Assembly (NCBI RefSeq): GCF_964355755.1
Contig: NC_092673.1
Coordinates: 12,281,001-12,345,000 of the forward strand
Origin: Antedon mediterranea
Lineage: Eukaryota; Echinodermata; Crinoidea; Comatulida; Antedonidae
DNA: 64,000 nucleotides
Reading direction: 5' to 3'
A model generated the notes under the pieces. That model was not told the origin of the DNA. It did not search any database and saw only the letters and a program-made list of their open reading frames with translations. Shown in pieces: positions 55,836 to 64,000 of this stretch; within the stretch, counting starts at the first letter, position 1, and each line of letters starts with the position of its first letter. The position numbers and the translations under genes are program-made.

Positions 55836-56780
55836 CACTCCGCAGTCAGTTGAGAAGGATCTCTGATAGAGATCGAAACGTTCGAGTAAGTACTCCGTTA
55901 ACTTGTCCTTTTCAAAAACGAAATTTGTCATCTATACAAAATCGAAGCTAAATGAAATTCTTTCAAGATTAAATTTAGGTAGTCAATTCAATGGAATAAT
56001 TTTACCGATCTGATAGTCGAGTATGTTCCTAATGTCCAAAAGTAGTAATTCCCAGTGGTTTTCTTTGTTTTCGGCGCTCCATTTTACATTGTGGTCTATT
56101 GCACTGATCTGTGTTGTGTCATTCCCTCATACGGAGCGTGTTTTTTGTTTCCCCGACGTACTGTTTACCACAAATATTACAGTATATGAGATAGGCCTAA
56201 ATGACGTTTTTGGTTAGACATTTGATTGTCTTATCCGAAAAATGCGGTCAGTTACTCTTAAATTTTTCAATAGAGTCAACAAATGAACAAATTTGCCGCA
56301 AAGGTGACTGTCATGAGAGTTAATTTCACTCTTAAATTTGGATCTTACTAATATATCACGGAGGTTTGGAGGTCTACGAAATGCAATATAGACCGGCAGC
56401 CCAGAGACATTTGGTTAGATGAGCTAGGTACCAATATCTGACTATTTAAGTGTGTTGGGGTCACTTGAAGTCAATGAAAATGGGAGTCTGCCGGGTACCC
56501 TCTGCTGCGTCTAGACCCAGGGGACCCCGAAAGGTGCTAAAAATTGACCCAGGTTAGATGAGAGAGATACCACCTAATTTTACCACCATGGGATGCCCAT
56601 TGGCATCCTTATACCAGTATCACAAACGACAGAATGACTTTTTGTCTGCTGCAATAGGCCCGCCAGACCCCCGAGGGAGGGCCTAAAATGGGGATAGCAT
56701 AGATGAGTGAGGTACCACTCAAAATTAATGCCAAATGAACAAGTTGTGTTCATTATACAACACTAAATGGATAACAACAG
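55836..56780. other. Penelope-like 3' flank and unassigned sequence
   Basis: The first ~120 bp (GATCTCTGATAGAGATCGAA, ACGTTCGAGTAAG) is typical of Penelope 3' ends. Beyond ~55960 there is GC-richer sequence with GGTACCAATAT, GGGGACCCCG and GATGAG(C/A)...GGTACC words repeated near 56420, 56565 and 56703 (AGATGAG..GAGGTACCAC). No gene recognised. Confidence 0.4.
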
Positions 56781-56960
56781 ACTAATTGTCTGCTGCAGTG
56801 TGTGTACACTGGGCCTACGGTTATAGTCCTTATCCGAGAAGACTCGTTCTACCACCAGAACAACCATGGAGTGAGTGAGCCTCGAACCCCTGCCGATGTT
56901 ATGGCTACGTAATTACGGTTCCACTGTCTTAACCGCTCGGCCACTCACTCACTCTGTAAG
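56781..56960 (-). mobile_element. tRNA-derived SINE, copy 3
   Basis: On the minus strand: GAGTGGCCGAGCGGTTAAGA is a class II (Ser/Leu-like) tRNA A-box region and GGGGTTCGAGGCTC a B-box. The body follows with CCATGGTTGTTCTGGTGGTA, GAACGAGTCTTCTCGGATAA and GGACTATAACCGTAGGCC. It matches 44290-44440. Internal A and B boxes would be the RNA polymerase III promoter. Not a functional tRNA: no foldable acceptor stem and it continues into the SINE body. Confidence 0.8.
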
Positions 56961-57094
56961 GTATTAGATGTAATATCAATACCATAATCTACTTATATAA
57001 GGTGGCTGCCCCTTTATTATTGTTACATTAGTTTTACATTATATATTTAGTTATTTCGTCATTTAATAATAAATGACATTTTCCATCCATTTCG

Positions 57095-59860
57095 GTGTTT
57101 TGTTTCCTTTGTTTTGTCTTGGACTTTGTTGACACAAATTCATTTCTTAAACGGCCCACAACCCGTAAAACTGTAAGAAAAAGTCGAAACCTAAAACAAA
57201 TTGATTTTGAGAAATTCAAAAATGACATTCAAGCTTGTGTGTCTAATATAACCGATGTAAGTGTGATTCTTGAAGATAGTGTAGAAAACTGTTCTCATCT
57301 CAGAGCTGTACTTGATTTACATGCGCCAGTTCAGAAAAAAACAATTAGGCAAAAGGAAGCTACACCGTGGTATGCAGATGAAATTCGATCTGAAAGGAAA
57401 TTACGTCGTCAACTTGAACGTAAGTGGATGAAATCAAAGCTTCTTAAGGATAGACAGGAATACTGTGACCAAAGATGTATTGTAAATGGACTGATTGAAA
57501 AGGCCAAGACGCGGTATTACTCAAAAGAAACTTTTCGATTTAGTAAATAAACTTTTACATCGTTCCAAGTCATCAGTCCTTCCTTCGTCTGTCTCAGATG
57601 AAGCTCTTGCTGAAAGATTTTCTGTATTTTTTATAAATAAAATTAAATCAATTCGTGATTCACTAGAAAATGAAAATACTGCAGAAGTTACAACTGCTTC
57701 TGATAAATGTATAAATATAAATAAATCTTATGATTTAACTAGGTCCATACAGTTTTCTCAGTTCGAACCTGCCAGTGAGGAGGAAATTTTAAATATTGTC
57801 AAAAATTCTCCCTCAAAATCGTATGCACTTGACCCGGTACCAACTTCACTGACAAAGAAATGTACTTCTGCATTTATTCAATTAATCACACATATTGTAA
57901 ATAAGTCTCTTGAAAGGGGTTCTTTCCCAGAGTCTCTTAAAGTCACTCATGTTCGACCCACATTGAAAAAAACAGGTCTAGATCCCGAGATTCTGAAAAA
58001 AATCAGATCTATCTCAAATCTTAGTTTTTTAGGAAAAATAATTGAGAAGGTTGTTTCTAAACGGATATTGTCGCATGTAAAAAACCATAGTCTACTTGAT
58101 CCGTATCAATCTGCCTACAAAGTGCATCATAGTAATGAAACTGCATTACTTCGTGTAAATAACGATATCCTACGTGCAATGGATGATGGAAAGCTAACTG
58201 CTCTAGTATTATTAGACTTAAGTGCAGCATTTGATACGGTTGACCATTCCGTGTTGTTAAATAGACTCAATACGTATATTGGTATTGAAGGAAAAGCACT
58301 TGATTGGTGTCGGTCATATTTGGAAAAAAGGCCTCAACACGTATGTATTGGTGATGCTATCTCAAAAGCTTCTTTTTTAAACTTTTCGGTACCACAAGGA
58401 TCTGTTCTTGGGCCGCAATGGTTCACAATTTATTTACACCCAATACGGGATATCATTAGTAAATATGATCTGTACTATCATGTTGACGCTGATGATACTC
58501 AGATTGATATTTCTTTTAAACCTACAATGACACATAGTGACATTTCTTTGGAACTGTATCCATGAATTGCGTGTCTGGATGAAAAACAACTTTCTTAAAT
58601 TAAATGATGAAAAAACAGAATATATTCTCTTTGGATCAAAGCTGTTGGAAAAACTGCCACCAAGTTTTATTTACATTGGTGAAACCCAAATAGACCCGGC
58701 TAGGCAGGTTAGAAATCTAGGGGTTGAAATGGATGCGGGTATGACTATGATTTCTCATATCTCAAAAACTATTTCTACGTCGTCTTTTCACTTACGAAAC
58801 ATCCGAAGGATTCGAAAGTTTATTAATGAGGCAGCAGCTAAACAACTTGTTCATGATTTTGTCACTTCACGACTGGATATGGGAAACTCATTGCTATATG
58901 GGCTACCACAAAAACAACTCCACAGACTTCAGCTGATTCAAAATACAGCGGCACGAGTTGTTAAAAAACTACCAAGATATGCACACATATCAAATACCTT
59001 GGAAACTTTGCATTGGCTTCCTATTAGGTACCGCATTGTTTTTAAAATATTACTCTTGTTCATGATTTTGTCACTTCACGACTGGATATGGGAAACTCAT
59101 TGCTATATGGGCTACCACAAAAACAACTCCACAGACTTCAGCTGATTCAAAATACAGCGGCACGAGTTGTTAAAAAACTACCAAGATATGCACACATATC
59201 AAATACCTTGGAAACTCTTTGTTTTAAAGTCTATTAATGGCATGGCTCCTGACATGCTTAGGCTGTATGTTCCCAGACGGAATCTGCGTTCTAGTGATAC
59301 GCTGCTTCTACATCAACCTAAAGCCTGGTTTCCATAAAATCGCTACACCGTGTCGCCGACTGCTGTCTCATCATCACTCATGGGGAGACAGAGCTTTCAT
59401 CGTTACTCCTCCTCGTCTATGGAATGCTCTACCGAGCTCTATCAGATTTTGCAAAACTGTTGATACTTTTAAAAAATTATTAAAAACACATTTATTCATT
59501 ATAGGCATATGGAAATCATGAGGTTTGTTAAAGTTCTAGAATTGTATAGTATACTTTTTCCTGACCAGCATTATCTTTGGGGTGCCTCTGTCTTGGTTGT
59601 TGTCTCTGAGCACCCGGTCGTCTGTGGCAAGGCAAATGTGTATCCTGCTCCTTTGTTTGGTCACCTAGGTAGGGGTCCGGGACCGCGACAGAACGAGAAC
59701 GGATGGGGACCCTCCAAAGAAATTGCATTTTATTTGTCAGGCATTTGTATGATTTGTTTTTATTTTTTTGAATGCGCCTTGAGCACTTGAGTGGTATGTG
59801 CGCTATAAAAGTCTTTTTATTATATGTTATTATGTTATATGTTTTTTTAAAGGGAATGAT
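57095..59860 (+). pseudogene. Decayed LINE (CR1/L2-like): RT and C-terminus, 5' truncated
   Basis: Frames in order: 57095-57550 (DLHAPVQKKTIRQK, EATPWYADEIRSERKLRRQL), 57495-58565 (PVPTSLTKKCT, LLDLSAAFDTVDHSVLLNRL as motif A, VPQGSVLGPQWFTIYL as motif B, YYHVDADDTQ as motif C), 58537-59145 (WMKNNFLKLNDEKTEYILFG) and 59237-59521 (RAFIVTPPRLWNALPSSIR, FKKLLKTHLF). Three frameshifts and an internal duplication disable it. Motif C has Asp in place of the aromatic before ADD. The 3' UTR ends with GAGCACTTGAGTGGTATGTG, GCGCTATAAAAGTC and a TTATTATATG tail near 59850. Confidence 0.88.
58846..59216 (+). repeat. 162 bp perfect direct repeat inside the LINE
   Basis: 58846-59007 is repeated at 59055-59216 (offset 209), from CTTGTTCATGATTTTGTCAC to CCTTGGAAACT, with no visible difference. 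47 bp (59008-59054) lie between the copies, and the normal LINE sequence resumes after the second copy (CTTTGTTTTAAAGTC). Confidence 0.95.
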
Positions 59861-60019
59861 TTTAGGACTTAAAAAGTCAGATTTAGCGTGGAATGTATTT
59901 TCCGGGTGGTCAGTACTGAAGAATCCAATATATAAACAATTCACTACATAAAAACCTTGGACTACGAATATACGAATAAATTGAAAACAATTCTCTGTGA
60001 CTTCTTTGATATTTTATAG

Positions 60020-60085
60020 ATGACATGAGAGATTTGGAGGAGGAAGAAGAGGTAACTGAGGAAAGGAAGCGAAGAAAAAGGAAAG
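60020..60085 (+). CDS. Candidate exon, acidic then basic (unidentified gene)
   Basis: 66 bp between GATATTTTATAG and AAAG|GTATGTGG. Translation: DMRDLEEEEEVTEERKRRKR, an acidic run followed by a nuclear-localisation-like basic cluster. A diverged copy of the exon and flanks lies at 62713. Family unknown; no partner exon with matching phase was proven. Confidence 0.33.
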
Positions 60086-60299
60086 GTATGTGGGAATATG
60101 TGCTGTTTGTGTTTTAAATGTGGCTAAATATTTTTCAATTTGGCAAAAGAAACCAAACTTTAGTTAAATCTTTGTCTAGAGTATGAGCGACGCCACTACT
60201 ACAATAGAGTACATAGAAACGTTGCTAGCAACCCCGTCCTTCATCAGGCCTGGTTCACTATCTAATATGACTTAGGAATATATGAATAAAAAATTCTTG

Positions 60300-62682
60300 G
60301 GACGATAACATTGTTAATTTGAAAAAAAACTTTACAGTTATGGAAAAAAAGACACTTATCTTTCTTTGGAAAAATAATAATAATTAAAACTCTAGCTATA
60401 TCTAAGCTCATTTACAATGCTAGTGTAATAAATGTACCAACATATATCTTTCCTATTGTTGAAAAGGAAATTTATAATTTTTTATGGAGCGGAAATATGG
60501 AAAAAATTAAAAGAACAACACTTATTAATAAAATCAAAGACGGAGGTCTCAACATGGTTGATTTCAATGCATTAGTGAAGTCTCTAAAACTGAGCTAGGT
60601 TAAGCGTTTGCTAAGCCCAGATCCTGGAAAATGGAAATTTATCCCGAGACATTATGTACCCAATAGAATGTACACTTAAGATTAGTAAAATTAATACTGA
60701 AAATCATACAATTTTAAAAGATATGCCAGTGTTCTATCAACAATTATTAAAAGCTGTTGTGATTCTAAATAACATATTAAGTACAGAACCACACACTGTA
60801 AACGAAATTAAATCTCAACAATTATGGGAAAACAAATATGTAACATTGAATGGCAAATCAATGTACTTCTGCTGCTGGTTAAATTCTGGTATCAAAACAA
60901 TCAATGATATAATTGTTGATAATGAACTGATAAAAACAAGGCCAACAGCCATTAAGTCGCGTGCTACAATGCATAGTGATACCGGACCGACAGACAGACT
61001 GACAGACAGACCGACAGACAGACAGACAGACCGACCGACCGACATAGTGAACTATACTGACCGAAATTACTGAACATGTTTAAAAATTTTGAAATGTTTA
61101 AAAACATTTATATTTTTTTAATTTACACGTGGGTAGTCACTTTTGACGTGCTCGTATAACGTAATTTCGAGTTGAAAAGTAAGTCAAGAAAACAGAAATT
61201 GCCATATGATGATTTATGCCCTGAAATTTATGAGTACCAAATTTTATTTAATTGTGATTCATGGTTGTGAAGATATGATTACAAACGTGATTTCGTTAAA
61301 TCGTGCGTAGACCGCGTAATTTTTTATTGCGCACCGTGAAAACATAACCACATTGATTCCTGGCCATAAGGAATATACTGTGAAAAATTGACCTAGCTAG
61401 ATTAAACTGATATCAAGATAAGGTCAGAAAGCGATAAAACGCATAGTGATACCGGACCGACAGACCGACCGACCGACATAGTGAACTATAGAGTCGCTTC
61501 CACGCGACTAAAAACGGGTTAATTGAATACTTTGCTGTTATCAATGCCATACCGCATCAATGGAGAACAATTGTTAAGACACCGAATGCTGAAAATTAAA
61601 TAGATAAAACCTTTGACATGCTTACATTCTATAAACAAAATAAATCATCTACGTTTTATAGATATCTTATTAATAGTAAAGTCTCTATCCTAAGATAACA
61701 AGTGAAATGGGAACAGGAATTTGGTGTTGATTTAAATTGGTACGCAATATGGTGTAATAAAGTTTTAAACACCAAACATATTGAAAAAGTTGCCCAATTC
61801 AACTTTAAATTGTTACACAGAATTAAAGCATGTAAGAAAAAAATTAAAACTATGGAAATTAGCTGATATAGTGATATATGCCAAAAATGTAAAATAGAAG
61901 TAGAAAACGAAAAACATATGCTTTATCCATGTAATACAATTCAGTCAGTCTGGAGAAAGTTCAATTCAATGATCGTTAAGTGAATGAAATAATGAATGAT
62001 GATTTAATTTCTTTTTTTTTGTTTTTTAATATATAAATCATGTATAACATATAAAATAATGTTGAAAAACGAAAATGTACAAAAAAATGATATGGAACCT
62101 ATACAGAATAGAACTTTTTAATTTAATTAAGAATGAATACGCATGTAACATTATCAATGCTAGAAAAAATTTTTTTCAGTAAGCCTTAATGGAAATAAAG
62201 TATATTGTCTGTATGTATGCGTATACTATACTTTTAATTTGTGTATATACATTTCCATTTTATTACTTTTCCGTTTTTATAGGTTTTTTATGCCCGTATA
62301 GGTTTAATGTATTATATTTGTGTACTTTTTTTTATCGTTTTTGGTTTTAATGTTAATTTTATGCATATGTGTATATATTGTATGGGTACGGTATATATGT
62401 GTGTATGTATATATATATTTACTTATATATGTATTTCTATATATATGCGTGAATGTGTGAATGTATTGATATTATATGTATATACAAATATATAAACTGA
62501 AAGACACACAAATTATGATAACAAACGTTTCATAAGTAAACAACTTTATATTAAATATGCAATAGATAACAAAAAATATACATACATACATATAGGCCTA
62601 ATATGAGTTCTGTAATTGTTTTTTATGTAACATTGAATGAATAAAGATGGTGGTTAACCACAAAAGATTTAAAAAAAAAAGA
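60300..62682 (+). pseudogene. Decayed L1/Tx1-like LINE, C-terminal half with poly-A
   Basis: Pieces in order: KTLAISKLIYNASVINVPTY, FLWSGNMEKIKRTTLINKIK, DGGLNMVDFNALVKSLKLS (about 60385-60597); then YGKWKF/IPRHY and LWENKYVTLNGKSMYF, GIKTINDIIVDNELIKT (about 60830-60935); element D; GLIEYFAVINAIPHQW (from 61516); QFNFKLLHRIKACKKKIKTM and CQKCKIEVENEKHMLYPC (about 61790-61930). These are the post-RT and C..C...H....C motifs of L1/Tx1 LINEs. Many stops. It ends in ATGAATAAAGATGG and an A-run at 62671-62681. Confidence 0.78.
60936..61515 (+). mobile_element. Hairpin-ended GACAGACA element, copy D (internally deleted)
   Basis: Left end as in copy A (ACAAGGCCAACAGCCATTAA, GTCGCGTGCTACAATGCATA); right end GAGTCGCTTCCACGCGACTA. 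About 185 bp of the core (the GCGCGC-rich part, 18297-18480 in copy A) is missing, joined at ACAGAAAT|TGCCATATG. Inserted in the Tx1-like LINE between codons for NELIKT and GLIEYF; TAAAAAC flanks both sides (candidate 7 bp duplication). Confidence 0.85.
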
Positions 62683-62712
62683 ATTCTCTATGACTTCTTT
62701 GATATTTTACAG

Positions 62713-62785
62713 ATGACATGATGGATTCGGAGGAGGAAGGGGAGAAAATTGAAAGAGGGAAAAGTTTGAAAAAATATGCGGGAAT
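62713..62785 (+). pseudogene. Decayed duplicate of the 60.02 kb exon
   Basis: After GATATTTTACAG: DMMDSEEEGEKIERGKSLKK; the donor GT is lost (TATGCGGG in place of GTATGTGGG). Flanks match the first copy through GTGGCTAAATATTTTTCAAT and AATAGAGTACATAGAAACGT. The two copies bracket the L1/Tx1-like LINE. Confidence 0.45.
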
Positions 62786-63143
62786 ATTTGTGTTTAAATG
62801 TGGCTAAATATTTTTCAATTTAACAAAAAGAAATCAAACCAATAATTAATGTTGAGTATATAGCGTTTGAGTGACTACAATAGAGTACATAGAAACGTCG
62901 GACCCCGTCAATCAAGGTCTTTGTTCTTGATTTCTATTTTTTAAGGAAATGCAAACACCAGGGAAGAGCTGTAAACACTAAACAAATTAACGCTTAGCTT
63001 TATACATGTTTTTTGCTTGAAATGTCCTGAATTTTTGAGAAAATAATTATGATGTAGGCCTATTGTTTAAATTGTTACCCTCTTTTAAACTAACATATTT
63101 TTCATTGCAAATGAGTAAAGTAACAAAATGCTTTTGGTTACAG

Positions 63144-63228
63144 GGAGAATGTACACAAAATGATGAAAGAAACTTAAAGAAACACTTCAATGACATAATA
63201 ATTGGTACAGCAAATAAGACCATACCTT
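63144..63228 (+). CDS. Candidate exon of an unidentified gene
   Basis: Bounded by TTTTGGTTACAG and CCTT|GTGAGT. The one open frame reads GECTQNDERNLKKHFNDIII, then GTANKTIP, with composition like real protein. The other two frames stop. It may belong with the 60.02 kb exon, but the phase (1 versus 0) does not match directly. Continues beyond the window if real. Confidence 0.35.
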
Positions 63229-63280
63229 GTGAGTTATATGTAACAGTAACATTAAACCGTTATTGCCAAGTATGTTAATC

Positions 63281-63307
63281 TGTTTGTTTGTTTGTTTGTT
63301 TGTTTGT
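63281..63307. repeat. (GTTT)n microsatellite
   Basis: Uninterrupted TGTTTGTTTG run of about 27 bp. Confidence 0.95.
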
Positions 63308-64000
63308 CATCACTCTAGCGTTTACAATTTTGATTCCAATAACTCCAATTAATGTCGGCTGGTGCAAGGACAACACTGCCCAATTTTAGTGCAAATCCGG
63401 ACCACGGTTCCAATTCTGTACCACTTTTTAGAATTTTTTTTAGACCTGCTAATGTTAAGAAATAGGACAGAATTTTCACAAGACGGTGAGCAGTCTTGGA
63501 ATTGCATTTTCGCGAGAACTACTTGTCCAAAAAACTTCATTTTTGTACAAGAGGCAAGAGTTATTATTTGTGATTTGTAATTTTGAAACATAATTAGACT
63601 TATTGTACACGGTTTTGATGCGAGTAATTTAAAAAACCTATTTCTTTTCAATTCTCCCGTTTGATTTTCGCGTTGCTGTTCTATTGTTAGTCAACTGAAG
63701 CTATTGTTAATTGAAAGGCTTGTTACATACACCAAACTCGCATACACATGCTTGTAGTGAAATTAGCCTAAATCACACACAGCATTAAGACACACACATA
63801 TAATTATATATATATAAATCATACTGTAAATTATAGAAACAGTGCTCATAATTATATATATACATATTTTCCCGGAAAAATCTTATGTAGGAGAATTTTA
63901 CAGTAGGCGGAGGTATGCACTCTCGGAGTGGGCTTCTAGTAGATAATTAAATCACTTTAATTTGTGTTTAAATCCCTTTAATTTGTGTACAGTCTTACAG
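63308..64000. other. Intergenic or intronic, nothing firm
   Basis: A 100-codon minus-strand frame (63349-63651) has no recognisable domain. A CACACAC/TATATA-rich patch lies at 63760-63860. Confidence 0.35.

Noticed and set aside
55860-55890. Hammerhead ribozyme-like CTGATAGAG...CGAAACG after the Penelope-like ORF
   Set aside because: The catalytic core needs CUGANGA then GAAA with paired stems. Here there is an extra base (CTGATAGA) and no convincing stem I or III, so it is not called.
56870-56955. Functional tRNA-Ser/Leu gene
   Set aside because: A- and B-box words are present but no acceptor stem pairs and the sequence runs into a SINE body shared with other copies.
59528-59944. 138-codon minus-strand ORF
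   Set aside because: It lies in the 3' UTR of the 57-59.9 kb LINE, on the opposite strand; composition is not protein-like.
63349-63651. 100-codon minus-strand ORF
   Set aside because: No recognisable motif, and the plus strand is equally open; left unassigned.
1-64000. CRISPR arrays, bacterial operons, viral genomes
   Set aside because: No spacer-repeat pattern; the tandem repeats are minisatellites. Spliced genes and LINEs show this is animal nuclear DNA.

Overview
This is about 33% GC animal nuclear DNA: genes with short exons and canonical GT-AG introns, a dense and layered load of non-LTR retrotransposons, Penelope-like elements, SINEs and MITEs, and many copies of the palindromic AGGCCT/CCTAGG motif. 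That motif habit, the intron style, a RAG1-like relic and the element repertoire suggest a marine invertebrate deuterostome, most likely an echinoderm. The phylum is an inference; no sequence search was possible.

Three conserved single-copy genes can be assembled exon by exon. MAN1B1 (ER alpha-1,2-mannosidase, GH47) lies on the minus strand at 3.4-11.7 kb in nine coding exons; its extreme 5' exon was not found. An MFSD6-like major facilitator transporter lies on the plus strand at 33.5-37.6 kb in six exons (504 aa) and has one GC-AG intron. MED27 (Mediator subunit 27) lies on the minus strand at 39.8-53.2 kb in eight exons (304 aa), with a 6.3 kb first intron. These three act in unrelated places (ER glycoprotein trimming, membrane transport, RNA polymerase II transcription) and do not form a functional cluster. 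Partial exons of unidentified genes are proposed at 13.9-14.8 kb (+), 27.7-27.9 kb (-) and 60.0-63.2 kb (+).

Between the genes is a record of nested mobile elements. At 15.7-25.2 kb there is a foldback-type element whose long inverted arms are tandem arrays of a ~345 bp unit. It was later hit by an 0.8 kb hairpin-ended element (18.0 kb) and by a 5.4 kb non-LTR insertion with an intact 988-aa endonuclease/reverse transcriptase ORF. The latter was itself hit by a TTAA-flanked MITE one base after the ORF stop codon. The hairpin-ended family has four copies in the window (18.0, 31.8, 42.1 and 60.9 kb), two of them inside decayed LINEs. A Penelope-like element (54.1-55.8 kb) keeps an open RT plus GIY-YIG reading frame but lacks its N-terminus. 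Decayed LINEs occur at 0, 12.4, 27, 31, 39, 57-59.9 and 60.3-62.7 kb, and a DIRS/gypsy-like RT-RNase H relic at 11.9-13.3 kb.

The most unusual item is a minus-strand pseudogene at 25.8-26.45 kb. Its order of zinc ligands (CxxC pairs, RING finger, then a C2H2-like finger at RING-proximal spacing) resembles the N-terminal region of RAG1. The 40 bp minisatellite next to it appears to be an expansion of the codons of that last finger. MED27 intron 1 also holds a ~350 bp tandem repeat carrying paired RFX X-box palindromes, a CRE/CCAAT-bearing inverted-repeat element, and a candidate three-exon antisense non-coding RNA.
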